DNA of 64,000 nucleotides from contig NZ_OX443569.1 of the NCBI RefSeq assembly GCF_947539375.1, positions 372,001-436,000 of the forward strand. Direction: 5' to 3'. Every line of letters begins with the position of its first letter. Position 1 is the stretch's first letter. Origin of the DNA: Lactobacillus isalae (GTDB taxonomy: Bacteria > Bacillota > Bacilli > Lactobacillales > Lactobacillaceae). The position numbers and the translations under genes are program-made. The notes beneath the pieces were generated by a model. It worked only from the letters and a program-made list of their open reading frames with translations. It was not told the DNA's origin and made no database searches. Below are positions 54,157-62,738 of this stretch, one piece after another.

Positions 54157-55581
54157 ATGAAGCATTTAAGTGCATGTACAACTATCCTAGTTGGTAAAAA
54201 AGCCTCAATTGATGGCTCAGTAATGATTTCACGTAATGATGATACAGCTGGTGCAATTACACCACAAAAATTTATTATTGAACCAGCTGCTCATGGTGAA
54301 AAGGGACGTAAAATTAAGTCTTGGCTTAATAAATTTGAAATGGATCTTCCAGAAGATGCTCAAAGAGTACCAGCTGTTCCAAACGTTGACTATAAAAAAT
54401 TAGGTTACTACGACGAAAGTGGTATTAATCAAAAGAATGTTGCAATGTCATGTACTGAATCAACTTATGGTAATGAAAGAACTTTAGCCTTTGATCCATT
54501 AGTTAAAGATGGTTTGGATGAAGATTGTATGCAAACTGTAGTTTTACCATACATTGATTCCGCTAGAGACGGTGTTAAGCGCCTGGGTTCATTGATCAAA
54601 AAATATGGTTCTCCTGCTGGTAACTCGGTTTTATTTGGTGATAAAGATGAAGTTTGGTACATGGAAATTGTTACTGGTCACCACTGGGTTGCTCAACGTA
54701 TTCCTGACGACTGCTATGCAGCAACAGGTAATCGAGTAGCTATTCAACAAGTTAATTTTGATGATCCTGATAACTTTATGTGGAGTGAAGGAATTCAAGA
54801 GTTTGTTGAAGAACATCATTTGAATCCTGACCACGAAGGTTGGAACTTCCGTCACATTTTTGGAACATATACTGAACAAGATCGTCACTATAACACTAGC
54901 CGCCAATGGTATATTCAAAAGCTTTTCAACCCAGAAATTGACCAAGATCCTGAAGATCCAGATATTCCTTTCATTAGAAAGGCTTCTAAGAAATTAGCCA
55001 AAGAAGATATTGAATTTGCACTTGGTTCTCACTATCAAGATACGCCATTTGATCCATTTGGTCATGGAACTGAAGAAGAAAAGCATCGCTATCGTCCAAT
55101 TGGATTAAACAGAACTCAAAACTCGCATATCTTGCAAATTAGAAGCGATGTTCCTGAAGAGATGGCTGGCATTATGTGGTTATGTATTGGTGGACCAACA
55201 TTTACTCCATATATTCCATTCTTTGCTAATATGAATGAAACCGATCCATCATTTAACAACACTTCAATGACTTACAACAAAGAAGATGCTTGGTGGTACT
55301 ACAAGTCTCTTGCTGCTTTAGTTGAAAGTCACTATCCTCAATTTGTTCAACTTGATACCAAGTATCTTGAAGAACTTAACCGTTACTACCGTGGTAGAGT
55401 TGAAGAGATTATTGAAAATGCCAAAGATTTGAGCGGTGAAGAACTAACCGATTACTTAACTCGTGAAAATCAAAAGACTGTTGCTCATACTAAGGAAGAC
55501 AGTGAAGAATTAATGGGTCAGATGTTTACAGACGCAATTAAGATGTCTAAGTTAACATTTAAGATGGACCCAAACTTATAA
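54157..55581 (+). CDS. pepD: C69-family dipeptidase
   Basis: A 474-residue Ntn-hydrolase-type dipeptidase. The nucleophile is the N-terminal-region Cys7 in LSACTTILVGKKASIDG, exposed after removal of a short propeptide. RNDDTAG near 24-30, MSCTESTYGNERTL near 107 and NSVLFGDKDEVWYMEI near 152 are family motifs. It lies downstream of ftsY, outside the usual ftsY-ylxM-ffh order, and has its own GGAG ribosome site and terminator. It would finish breakdown of peptides imported by Opp. Confidence 0.92.
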   Translation: MKHLSACTTILVGKKASIDGSVMISRNDDTAGAITPQKFIIEPAAHGEKGRKIKSWLNKFEMDLPEDAQRVPAVPNVDYKKLGYYDESGINQKNVAMSCTESTYGNERTLAFDPLVKDGLDEDCMQTVVLPYIDSARDGVKRLGSLIKKYGSPAGNSVLFGDKDEVWYMEIVTGHHWVAQRIPDDCYAATGNRVAIQQVNFDDPDNFMWSEGIQEFVEEHHLNPDHEGWNFRHIFGTYTEQDRHYNTSRQWYIQKLFNPEIDQDPEDPDIPFIRKASKKLAKEDIEFALGSHYQDTPFDPFGHGTEEEKHRYRPIGLNRTQNSHILQIRSDVPEEMAGIMWLCIGGPTFTPYIPFFANMNETDPSFNNTSMTYNKEDAWWYYKSLAALVESHYPQFVQLDTKYLEELNRYYRGRVEEIIENAKDLSGEELTDYLTRENQKTVAHTKEDSEELMGQMFTDAIKMSKLTFKMDPNL

Positions 55582-55598
55582 TTTTAGATAATTAGCTG

Positions 55599-55640
55599 AA
55601 GAAGGTTAGGCGATAATAAGTTGCCTAACCTTCTTTTTTT
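55599..55640 (+). terminator. Terminator after pepD
   Basis: A perfect 13-bp stem (AAGAAGGTTAGGC with GCCTAACCTTCTT) and seven T. Confidence 0.92.
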
Positions 55641-55701
55641 AGAAATAAGCTAAAAGTTGATTTAAAAGTACATTGCTTTTATTTTAGAAAGACATTTTTT
55701 T

Positions 55702-55710
55702 TGCTATACT
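55702..55710 (+). promoter_or_regulatory. Extended -10 promoter of ylxM-ffh
   Basis: TGCTATACT is an extended -10 element 18 bases before the ylxM start. The -35 is weak. Confidence 0.4.
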
Positions 55711-55728
55711 TGTTCAAGGTGAGACAAA

Positions 55729-56070
55729 ATGGATGAACTTGAAAGAAATGAAAGATTAGGCGACTTATTTGCTTACTATGGCCCCTTATTAACTAAGGGC
55801 CAGCAAGATTATTTTGAAGATTATTATTATAACGACCTATCTTTAGGTGAAATTGCTGATAATCACCATGTCTCTCGTCAAGCTGTTTATGATAATTTAA
55901 AACGAAGCAGCAAGGCTTTAGAAAAGTATGAAGATAAACTTCATATGAAACGTGATTATACTAAAATAGAAGAAAAAATTACTGAAGCTGTATATGCCCT
56001 TGAACATGGCAAAATTAATCGAGCTCAGATTGAACTTTTAAAATTATTAAGACAAATGGGAGTAGAATAG
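55729..56070 (+). CDS. ylxM: YlxM, helix-turn-helix partner of SRP
   Basis: A 113-residue UPF0122 protein with a sigma-70 region-4-like helix-turn-helix: LSLGEIADNHHVSRQAVYDNLKRS near residues 39-62. It is encoded one base before ffh and is known to associate with the SRP pathway in Gram-positive bacteria. RBS AAGGTGAGACAAA. Confidence 0.92.
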   Translation: MDELERNERLGDLFAYYGPLLTKGQQDYFEDYYYNDLSLGEIADNHHVSRQAVYDNLKRSSKALEKYEDKLHMKRDYTKIEEKITEAVYALEHGKINRAQIELLKLLRQMGVE

Positions 56071-56071
56071 T

Positions 56072-57502
56072 ATGGCTTTTGAAAATTTAAGTGAAAGACT
56101 TCAAAAAGCATTAAAAAATTTAACAGGTAAGGGAAAAATCTCTGAAGCTGATATTAATGACGCAAGTCGCGAGATTCGGTTAGCTTTACTAGAAGCAGAC
56201 GTTAACTTCAAAGTTGTAAAAGACTTTATTAAAAAGATTAAAAAAGAGGCTCTAGGTAAAGAAGTTCAAGAAAGTTTAAACCCAGGCCAACAAATCATTA
56301 AAATCGTTGATGATGAGTTAACGAAGATGATGGGAGAAGAAGCTGTTTCGCTTAATAAGTCTCCTCATATTCCAACAATTATTATGATGGTTGGTTTACA
56401 AGGTACTGGTAAAACTACTACTGTTGGTAAGCTAGCAAATTACTTGATGAAAAATGAAAAAGCTCGTCCTTTGCTAATTGCAGGCGATATTTACCGTCCA
56501 GCTGCCATTGATCAGCTAAAGCAGATTGGTCAACAATTAGATGTACCTGTTTATAGTGAAGACAATCAAGATGTGGCAGAAATTGTAAAACATGGTCTTG
56601 AAGAAGCAGATAAAAATAAGAATGATTATGTCTTAATCGATACAGCTGGTCGTCTAGAAATCGATGAGCAACTGATGGATGAGTTAAAACGCGTAACAGA
56701 GGTTGCTCACCCGGATAATACTTTGCTTGTTGTTGACGCCATGACTGGTCAAGCAGCTACTCAAGTTGCCGAAGGATTTAATAATGATTTAGACTTAACT
56801 GGTATTATTTTAACTAAGCTTGATGGTGATACTCGTGGTGGTGCAGCTCTTTCAATTCGTGCTGTTACCGGTTTACCAATTATCTTTACTGGACAAGGTG
56901 AAAAATTAACCGATCTTTCAACTTTCCATCCTGATAGAATGGCTTCACGTATCCTTGGTATGGGTGATATGTTGACCTTAATTGAAAAGGCACAACAAGA
57001 TTATGATGCCAAAGAAGCCGAAAAAATGGCTGAAAAGATGCGTGAGAATACATTTGATTTCAATGATTTTATTGATCAAATGGATCAAGTACAAAAGATG
57101 GGGCCTTTGGATCAGATTATTAAGATGATTCCTGGTCTAGGAAATAATCCAGCTTTAAAGAATATTCAAATTCCGGAAAAACAAATTGCACATATTAAGG
57201 CGATTGTTTATTCGATGACTCCAGAAGAACGTGAAAATCCTGATATTCTTAACCCATCAAGAAGAAGGAGAATTGCTGCCGGTTCTGGTAGATCGATTGC
57301 TGAAGTTAACCGTATGATTAAGCAGTTCAAGCAATCAAAAGAAATGATGCAAAAGATGACAAAAGGTGATATGGGAGAACTTGCTAATTTGCCAGGAATG
57401 AACTCACCGATGGGTAAGATGGCTATGAGATCGATGAATAAACGTTTCAAGAAAAATAAAAAGAAACGCATGAAGAAGGTCAAGCGTTATCGCTCAAAAT
57501 AA
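56072..57502 (+). CDS. ffh: Signal recognition particle protein Ffh
   Basis: A 476-residue SRP GTPase. It has the N domain, then G1 GLQGTGKTTTVGKLA near 107, AGDIYRPAAIDQL, DTAGRLEIDEQLM and LTKLDGDTRGGAAL near 245. The methionine-rich M domain (about 300-440) binds 4.5S RNA and signal sequences. It ends in a very basic tail (KKNKKKRMKKVKRYRSK). Confidence 0.97.
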   Translation: MAFENLSERLQKALKNLTGKGKISEADINDASREIRLALLEADVNFKVVKDFIKKIKKEALGKEVQESLNPGQQIIKIVDDELTKMMGEEAVSLNKSPHIPTIIMMVGLQGTGKTTTVGKLANYLMKNEKARPLLIAGDIYRPAAIDQLKQIGQQLDVPVYSEDNQDVAEIVKHGLEEADKNKNDYVLIDTAGRLEIDEQLMDELKRVTEVAHPDNTLLVVDAMTGQAATQVAEGFNNDLDLTGIILTKLDGDTRGGAALSIRAVTGLPIIFTGQGEKLTDLSTFHPDRMASRILGMGDMLTLIEKAQQDYDAKEAEKMAEKMRENTFDFNDFIDQMDQVQKMGPLDQIIKMIPGLGNNPALKNIQIPEKQIAHIKAIVYSMTPEERENPDILNPSRRRRIAAGSGRSIAEVNRMIKQFKQSKEMMQKMTKGDMGELANLPGMNSPMGKMAMRSMNKRFKKNKKKRMKKVKRYRSK

Positions 57503-57527
57503 TTTCCTAACTGTTAAGGAAAAACAC

Positions 57528-57556
57528 TTTACACATATTTTACTTTATGCTATATT
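57528..57556 (+). promoter_or_regulatory. Promoter of rpsP
   Basis: TTTACA (57528-57533), 17-base spacer, TATATT (57551-57556), 33 bases before rpsP. A small imperfect hairpin (57503-57522) separates it from ffh. Confidence 0.6.
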
Positions 57557-57589
57557 ATTTAAGTCAAGAAATTTAGGAGGAATTAATTA

Positions 57590-57862
57590 ATGTCTGTTAA
57601 GATTCGTATGCGCCGTATGGGCTCAAAGAGAAAACCTTTTTACCGTATCGTAGTTGCTGATTCACGTATGCCACGTGATGGTCGTTTCATCGAAGAAGTT
57701 GGTTACTACAACCCACTTACTAACCCTGATGAAGTTAAGCTTGAAGAAGACAAGATTTTTGAATGGCTTGAAAAGGGTGCTCAACCATCAGATACTGTAA
57801 GAAGCTTACTTTCAAAAGCTGGTTTGATGACTAGATACCACGACGCAAAGTACGGTAAGTAA
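57590..57862 (+). CDS. rpsP: 30S ribosomal protein S16
   Basis: The 90-residue protein begins [31 protein letters not shown], the S16 signature. It has a strong GGAGGAATT ribosome site, its own promoter and its own terminator, so it is transcribed apart from rimM-trmD. The khpA/ylqC gene usual next in Bacillales is not present before rimM. Confidence 0.97.
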   Translation: MSVKIRMRRMGSKRKPFYRIVVADSRMPRDGRFIEEVGYYNPLTNPDEVKLEEDKIFEWLEKGAQPSDTVRSLLSKAGLMTRYHDAKYGK

Positions 57863-57878
57863 TTTACTATTGCAATTA

Positions 57879-57911
57879 GAAGTTTGGGAAAGCTCTTCCC
57901 AAACTTTTTTT
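57879..57911 (+). terminator. Terminator after rpsP
   Basis: An 11-bp stem (AAGTTTGGGAA with TTCCCAAACTT), short loop and seven T. Some read-through to rimM is likely, as no separate rimM promoter was recognised. Confidence 0.88.
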
Positions 57912-57930
57912 ATTAGAAAGAATAAGTACA

Positions 57931-58452
57931 ATGACTGAGTATTTTGAAGTTGGAAAAATATTATCTCCTCACGGCTTAAAAGGAGAAGTTAAGGTAAATG
58001 CAACAACTGACTTTCCAGAGGAAAGATTAGCGTCTGGAAGCAGATTATTCATCAAAAATAATGATCAATACCAAGAGTTAATTGTAGAAGGTGCACGTCG
58101 GCATAAACAATTTTATTTGGTTAAGTTTGAGAAAATTGATGATATTGATCAAGCTGAGAAGATTTGTGGTAAAGAATTGGATGTAGCAGAAACTGATCAG
58201 CAAGAATTACCTGAAGGTAGCTACTATTTTAAAGATATTTTGAATTGTCCAGTCTATGATGCTGAAACTGGTGAAGAATTGGGTGTGTTAGAAAATATTG
58301 AAACACCTGGCGCCAATGATATTTGGGAGATAAAGCCAACACATGGTAAAAGTTTTTGGATTCCAAATATTGAATCAGTAGTCAAAAAAGTTGATCTAGC
58401 TAATAAGAGAATTGAAGTAACATTACTTGAAGGATTAAGAGATGAAAATTAA
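57931..58452 (+). CDS. rimM: Ribosome maturation factor RimM
   Basis: A 173-residue protein that binds S19 and helps assemble the 30S head. GKILSPHGLKGEVKVNATTDFPEE near residues 8-31 is the RimM signature, followed by the PRC-barrel region (YYFKDILNCPVYDAETGEELG). It overlaps trmD by 11 bases. Confidence 0.95.
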   Translation: MTEYFEVGKILSPHGLKGEVKVNATTDFPEERLASGSRLFIKNNDQYQELIVEGARRHKQFYLVKFEKIDDIDQAEKICGKELDVAETDQQELPEGSYYFKDILNCPVYDAETGEELGVLENIETPGANDIWEIKPTHGKSFWIPNIESVVKKVDLANKRIEVTLLEGLRDEN

Positions 58453-59164
58453 TGTTTTGACCCTGTTCCCAGATATGTTTACGCCACTGCAGGTATCAAT
58501 GCTAGGAAGAGGATTAGAAGATAAAAAATGGGAGTTAAATCTAGTTAATTTCCGTGATTTTACCACTGATGTTCACCATCACGTAGATGACACTCCATAT
58601 GGTGGAGGTGCCGGTATGGTTTTACAAATTATGCCAATAAAAAAAGCACTGGATTCGTTAACGAATAAAGGAAAAGTAATTATCACGGCACCACAAGGGA
58701 AGACTTTTAACGAAAAGATGGCACAAGATTGGTCAAAAGAAGAAAATTTAACTTTTATTTGTGGACACTATGAGGGCTTCGATCAGAGGGTATATGATTT
58801 AGCTGATGAAACCGTCTCAATCGGCGATTATGTCCTCACTGGTGGAGAATTGCCAACGATGAGTATGATTGATGCCACAGTTCGTTTATTGCCTGGTATC
58901 TTAGGAAATGCGGCTTCTCCAGTGGAAGAAAGTTTTTCTCACGGTCTCTTAGAATATCCGCAATATACTCGTCCAGCTGATTTTGAGGGGCAAAAGGTAC
59001 CAGAAGTATTAACATCGGGTAATCATCAGAAAATCGCTGAATGGAGACATAAAGAGGCCTTGCGTGCTACTTATCTTCATCGTCCAGATATGCTGGCTAA
59101 GCGCGATTTAACAGGCGAAGAAAAGAAAATGCTAGAAGAAATTAAACTTGAAAAAGAGAATTAG
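58442..59164 (+). CDS. trmD: tRNA (guanine-37-N1) methyltransferase TrmD
   Basis: A 240-residue SPOUT (knotted) enzyme that methylates G37 next to the anticodon and prevents frameshifting. Motifs are DTPYGGGAGMVLQ near 52-64, CGHYEGFDQRV near 110-120 and SIGDYVLTGGELPTM near 129-143. The start lies within rimM. It ends just before the rplS promoter. Confidence 0.97.
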   Translation: MKINVLTLFPDMFTPLQVSMLGRGLEDKKWELNLVNFRDFTTDVHHHVDDTPYGGGAGMVLQIMPIKKALDSLTNKGKVIITAPQGKTFNEKMAQDWSKEENLTFICGHYEGFDQRVYDLADETVSIGDYVLTGGELPTMSMIDATVRLLPGILGNAASPVEESFSHGLLEYPQYTRPADFEGQKVPEVLTSGNHQKIAEWRHKEALRATYLHRPDMLAKRDLTGEEKKMLEEIKLEKEN

Positions 59165-59166
59165 TA

Positions 59167-59195
59167 TTTACAAGCATTTTTTGATTTGGTAAACT
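59167..59195 (+). promoter_or_regulatory. Promoter of rplS
   Basis: TTTACA (59167-59172), 17-base spacer, TAAACT (59190-59195), immediately after trmD. Confidence 0.6.
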
Positions 59196-59199
59196 AGTC

Positions 59200-59277
59200 G
59201 TTGTGGCATAAGCCACTGATTTATGGGTATTCCGCTGGCACTGAGTGTTAATGAATGCCGTAGAAGGAGAGAAAATA
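59200..59277 (+). ncRNA. Ribosomal protein L19 leader
   Basis: The leader of about 75 bases has the paired elements of the Firmicute L19 leader family: GTGGCATAAGCCAC (59211-59224), then GGGTATTCCGCTGGCAC and GAATGCCG pieces before AGAAGGAGAG. Its position between promoter and rplS supports autoregulation of L19. Boundaries are approximate. Confidence 0.6.
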
Positions 59278-59628
59278 ATGGATCCATTAATTCAAGAATT
59301 AACTAAAGAACAATTACGCGATGATATGCCTGACTTCCGTGCAGGTGATACTGTTCGTGTTCACGTACGTGTTGTAGAAGGTACTCACGAACGTATTCAG
59401 ATGTTCGAAGGTGTTGTAATTAAGCGTAAGGGTGCTGGTATCAGCGCAACTTACACTGTACGTAAGATGTCATCTGGTATTGGTGTTGAACGTACTTTCC
59501 CAGTAAACGACCCACGTGTTGCTAAGGTTGATGTTCTTCGTCACGGTCGTGTACGTCGTGCTAAGCTTTACTACTTACGTGAACGTCACGGTAAGGCAGC
59601 TAGAATTGCTGAAAAGCGTCGCGGTTAA
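59278..59628 (+). CDS. rplS: 50S ribosomal protein L19
   Basis: The 116-residue protein contains the typical [31 protein letters not shown] and ends [13 protein letters not shown]. An in-frame ATG at 59245 lies in the leader; the ATG at 59278 behind AGAAGGAGAG is the start. L19 sits at the 30S-50S interface. It completes the rpsP-rimM-trmD-rplS order. Confidence 0.97.
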   Translation: MDPLIQELTKEQLRDDMPDFRAGDTVRVHVRVVEGTHERIQMFEGVVIKRKGAGISATYTVRKMSSGIGVERTFPVNDPRVAKVDVLRHGRVRRAKLYYLRERHGKAARIAEKRRG

Positions 59629-59651
59629 TTCAATTAATCAAGACAGTATTA

Positions 59652-59682
59652 AAAAGCCATCTCGAAAGAGATGGCTTTTTTT
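59652..59682 (+). terminator. Terminator after rplS
   Basis: A 12-bp stem (AAAAGCCATCTC with GAGATGGCTTTT), GAAA loop and T tail. Confidence 0.92.
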
Positions 59683-59688
59683 GTCTAC

Positions 59689-59716
59689 AAAAAAAGAGTT
59701 TCGATTTGAAACTCTT
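59689..59716 (-). terminator. Terminator after lepB (reverse strand)
   Basis: AAGAGTTTC and GAAACTCTT arms, with a run of seven A on + (T on the transcript) at 59689-59695, directly after the reverse-strand lepB. Confidence 0.85.
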
Positions 59717-59722
59717 ATTTAT

Positions 59723-60373
59723 TTAATAAAAAGTAATATGATTTAATGGCCAGTAACGCATCTTAACTACACCAACAATCTTACTTCTTGGAATGGTTCC
59801 TATATATCTACTGTCTTTTGAGACACTTCTATGATCTCCCATGACAAAGTAGGTATTTGCAGGCACCTTATTGGTTTTCTGCATTTCCTTTAACTGCTTT
59901 GAAGTATAGAATTGACGATAGTTTTGAGTCTTTGCTAGAGAACTTAAAGTGAAGTTTTGAGTGTTTGTATATTTAGTTCCAGAGACGCCATCTTCACCAT
60001 TATCAATCAATTTTTGCCCAGCTTTTAACCAAGGTTGGTTAAGCTTTTTACCATTGATATAAATTTGATTATTTTTACTTACAATCGTGTCTCCTGGCAA
60101 TCCAATAACTCTTTTAATATAGAGAGCACCAGGTTCATCTGGTGCATCAACAATTACAATATCGCCTTGCTTAATCTTAGCATGGCGAAGCGCAATTACA
60201 CGATCGTTATTTTCAAAGGTAGGCTGCATTGAAATCCCAGATACTGTTAAATTAGCAAAAACAAATTTATTCAGTACAAAGAAAATACCGAAAAATATTG
60301 CTACTAAAATTAGTACCTGGAGAATCCATTGGCCCCAACTTTCAGCTTGTTCTTGTTTTTTCAATTTTTCCAC
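59723..60373 (-). CDS. lepB: Signal peptidase I
   Basis: A 216-residue membrane protease that removes signal peptides. One N-terminal membrane helix (about 17-37) is followed by the catalytic Ser48 in SGISMQPTF and Lys87 in LYIKRVIGLPGD, and later box E, MGDHRSVSKDSRYIG. An insert of about 40 residues near 110-150 separates the conserved boxes. It stands alone on the reverse strand with a terminator. Confidence 0.94.
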   Translation of the reverse strand: MEKLKKQEQAESWGQWILQVLILVAIFFGIFFVLNKFVFANLTVSGISMQPTFENNDRVIALRHAKIKQGDIVIVDAPDEPGALYIKRVIGLPGDTIVSKNNQIYINGKKLNQPWLKAGQKLIDNGEDGVSGTKYTNTQNFTLSSLAKTQNYRQFYTSKQLKEMQKTNKVPANTYFVMGDHRSVSKDSRYIGTIPRSKIVGVVKMRYWPLNHITFY

Positions 60374-60571
60374 CTTATTTAATCTGTTTCATCATAAAGT
60401 GTAACCTTAAATAATCATTTTGTCGATTAAACAAGAAAAAGAGAAGAATATTTTAATTTTATTTAGATAATTAAAAATTAAGAGATAGTAAGTTTGATTA
60501 CGGCCTGAATATGTAATTTAGCTTATAATAAAAACAAGTAGCAAAAAACATAGAGAGGACGGAATGAAAGG

Positions 60572-60994
60572 ATGCATGAATATTAAGCTGGAAGCATCAT
60601 TTATCGAATTAATAATGAAAATCAAATAGAGTTTTTAATAGTTCAAAGTATGCTTAATCGAACCTGGGGTTTTCCTAAAGGACATCTTGAAAATGATGAA
60701 AATAACATTCAAGCTGCTCAACGAGAAGTTTACGAAGAAGTAGGATTAAAACCAGATTTTGATTTTGGCTTTAAAGAGAGTATTACTTATAAAATCGCTC
60801 GTGATCGTTTAAAGACTGTAACGCTTTTTCTGAGTAAATTTAACCCTAACCAGAAAATCAAATTGCAAGAAAGCGAGATTGGAGCTTCCAAATGGGCAAC
60901 TTTGAAAGAAGCAAACAATTGTCTACACTACGAAGAATTAAAGGAACTTTTGAAGAAGGCGCAGGAATATATCGAAAATGAGATATCCAGATAA
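60572..60994 (+). pseudogene. Nudix hydrolase gene with an in-frame stop at codon 5
   Basis: A single frame from the ATG at 60572 to 60994 encodes a Nudix protein (Ap4A hydrolase-like), but its fifth codon is TAA (60584-60586). The frame reads MHEY, stop, AGSIIYRINNENQIEFL. SAGSIIYR is the usual start of this family, so a TCA-to-TAA change is the simplest explanation. The Nudix box (GHLENDE, seven residues, REVYEEVGL) is intact. Without readthrough the next ATG is at 60650, which would drop the first two strands but keep the box (114 residues). Its end overlaps the UDG-like gene by 17 bases. Confidence 0.6.
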
Positions 60995-61616
60995 GCTATT
61001 AGCAGAGGTAAAGGAAAGATCAAAAGGAATGAAATTAGAAGGCATTAATTTTGGCGCTGGTCCTGTTCATCCTAAATTGATGATTGTCGGTGAAGCACCA
61101 GGCAGAGAAGAAATAGAATCTTTAATTCCTTTTCATGGTGCTTCGGGAAAAGAATTAATGAAGTCCTTAGCTTCAATTGGGCTTAAAAGAGAAGACGTCT
61201 ATATTACTAGTGCAATCAGAAGTCGACCTTACAGTGTTAAACAGGTATTTAGTAAAAAAGAAAATAAAGAGGTAACAAAGTATCCTAACCGAAAACCAAC
61301 TAAAAAAGAGATTTTAGCTCATGCACCTTTATTAGATTATGAAATTAATTATGCTAAACCTGAAATTATTGTAACTGTTGGCACGACAGCCTTGATGCGG
61401 CTGTTAGACAATAAGTATGAAATTAGTAAAGTACACGGTCAAATTATCAAAGATACTCCGATTTTGAAATTAAACGATAAAAAAGATGGCTATGTTTGGT
61501 CTGACGAAAAATATACTGTGATTCCGCAATACCATCCTGCAGCAGTTTTTTATAATAGAAAATTAACTGAGACGATTAAACAGGACTGGTTAAACATAAA
61601 ACCATTGCTTAAGTAA
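60978..61616 (+). CDS. Uracil-DNA glycosylase superfamily protein (family 4-like, no Fe-S cysteines)
   Basis: A 212-residue protein with motif 1 GEAPGREE (residues 38-45) and the C-terminal HPAA (186-189) of family 4/5 uracil-DNA glycosylases. It probably removes uracil or a related damaged base from DNA. Unlike classic family 4 enzymes, which hold a 4Fe-4S cluster with four Cys, this protein has no cysteine at all. The start lies inside the Nudix gene. A bidirectional terminator separates it from lexA. Confidence 0.82.
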   Translation: MRYPDKLLAEVKERSKGMKLEGINFGAGPVHPKLMIVGEAPGREEIESLIPFHGASGKELMKSLASIGLKREDVYITSAIRSRPYSVKQVFSKKENKEVTKYPNRKPTKKEILAHAPLLDYEINYAKPEIIVTVGTTALMRLLDNKYEISKVHGQIIKDTPILKLNDKKDGYVWSDEKYTVIPQYHPAAVFYNRKLTETIKQDWLNIKPLLK

Positions 61617-61619
61617 AAA

Positions 61620-61658
61620 TAAAAACTGGTAGGAAAATATTTTCCTTACCAGTTTTTT
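61620..61658. terminator. Bidirectional terminator between the UDG-like gene and lexA
   Basis: A 16-bp stem (61622-61637 with 61640-61656, one bulged T) with A and T flanks, overlapping the lexA stop. Confidence 0.85.
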
Positions 61659-62280
61659 AGTCGATGTTATTACGATATAGCCCTACGACCTTACCTAAAA
61701 TTTGAACCACAGGTAAAATAATTGGATCCATTGTATCATTCTCAGGTTGCAAGCGATAGTAGCCATCTTCCTTGAAGAATCTCTTAACAGTTGCTTCGTT
61801 ATCTTCAGTCATTGCAACAACAATTTCACCATTGTTTGCGGTAGATTGTTTTCGAACAATAACGTGATCGCCATTCAAAATTCCTGCATTGATCATTGAC
61901 TCACCATGAACACGCAACATGAAAAGTTCACCTGCATCGTTTTCAAGATCAGGCGGAAGTGGGAAATATTCATCGATATCTTGAACCGCTAAAATTGGTT
62001 GACCAGCAGTTACTACGCCAACTACTGGAATATCTTTAGGCTTAATACCTAAAGCTTCTCTTCCTTTTTCAGTTACTTCAATTGCTCGTGGCTTGGTAGC
62101 ATCTTTTAAAATTAGACCTTTCTTTTCAAGACGCGCTAAGTGACCATGAACGGTTGAGGTTGAAGATAAGTCAACTGCGCTACAGATCTCTCGAACTGTA
62201 GGAGGAAAGGCACGTTCCTCAACGGTATCGTATATAAAGCGTAAAATTTCTAATTGTTTACTTGCATGTGGTTCAGTCAT
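61657..62280 (-). CDS. lexA: SOS repressor LexA
   Basis: The 207-residue repressor has an N-terminal winged helix-turn-helix (1-65, [22 protein letters not shown]). The self-cleavage site is Ala92-Gly93 in VTAGQP. The catalytic dyad is Ser128 (HGESMI) and Lys166 (ATVKRF). RBS GGAGAAAAG. Its own promoter overlaps a LexA-like box, implying autoregulation. A second, stronger LexA box in this window is at 23954-23967. Confidence 0.97.
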   Translation of the reverse strand: MTEPHASKQLEILRFIYDTVEERAFPPTVREICSAVDLSSTSTVHGHLARLEKKGLILKDATKPRAIEVTEKGREALGIKPKDIPVVGVVTAGQPILAVQDIDEYFPLPPDLENDAGELFMLRVHGESMINAGILNGDHVIVRKQSTANNGEIVVAMTEDNEATVKRFFKEDGYYRLQPENDTMDPIILPVVQILGKVVGLYRNNID

Positions 62281-62310
62281 AATCTTTTCTCCATTTAATT
62301 ACTTAATAGT

Positions 62311-62350
62311 ATTCTAACAAAAAAAATCTTTCTCAGCAAACAGGCGTTCT
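62311..62350 (-). promoter_or_regulatory. lexA promoter with overlapping LexA operator
   Basis: On the minus strand TTGCTG (62339-62334), 17-base spacer, TAGAAT (62316-62311). CAAACAGGCGTTCT (plus strand 62337-62350) matches the SOS consensus at 12 of 14 positions and overlaps the -35. Confidence 0.6.
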
Positions 62351-62417
62351 TAAGAGTTGAGCCTTTTTTTATTGCTATAATTAGGGTAAACTAACATTGT
62401 TTAGTGAGGTGTTTATT

Positions 62418-62666
62418 ATGGACAAAAAAGAAGAAGAGAAATTAATTAAACGAATTAATGAATTAACTAAAATTAGTAGAGAACGTGAATTAACTCCTGA
62501 TGAGTTAGAAGAACGTAAGAAATTAAGATCTGCTTTTCTAGAAAACTTCCGTGCTGGTTTTAGACAACAATTAGAAGATACTGTTGTAATTGATAAGGAT
62601 GGTAAAGAAGTAACTTCAGAAAAAGCTAAAGAAGCACAACGTCGTAAAGGATTAAGAAAAGATTAA
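62418..62666 (+). CDS. DUF896 (YnzC) family protein
   Basis: An 82-residue helical-hairpin protein of the YnzC/YnzC-like family. MDKKEEEKLIKRINELTKISRERELTPDELEERKKLR and NFRAGFRQQLEDTVVID are typical. In Bacillus, ynzC lies next to lexA and its relatives, as here, and is expressed in the SOS region. An upstream in-frame start at 62397 precedes the GTGAGGTG ribosome site, so the ATG at 62418 is used. TATAAT at 62376-62381 may be its -10. Confidence 0.9.
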   Translation: MDKKEEEKLIKRINELTKISRERELTPDELEERKKLRSAFLENFRAGFRQQLEDTVVIDKDGKEVTSEKAKEAQRRKGLRKD

Positions 62667-62738
62667 TATTTCACTTTAAAAAATGCTATTTTTTTGGTAT
62701 GCTGAAAAAGTACATTAATTTTCGGAGGTTTTTGGGAA

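Noticed and set aside
60564-60629. 21-codon frame overlapping the start of the Nudix gene
   Set aside because: It is too short and unlike any family; kept only as a possible re-initiation leader.
62337-62371. Possible terminator hairpin (AGGC/GCCT plus T7) between lexA and ynzC
   Set aside because: The stem is weak and lies between divergent promoters, where a terminator has no clear role.
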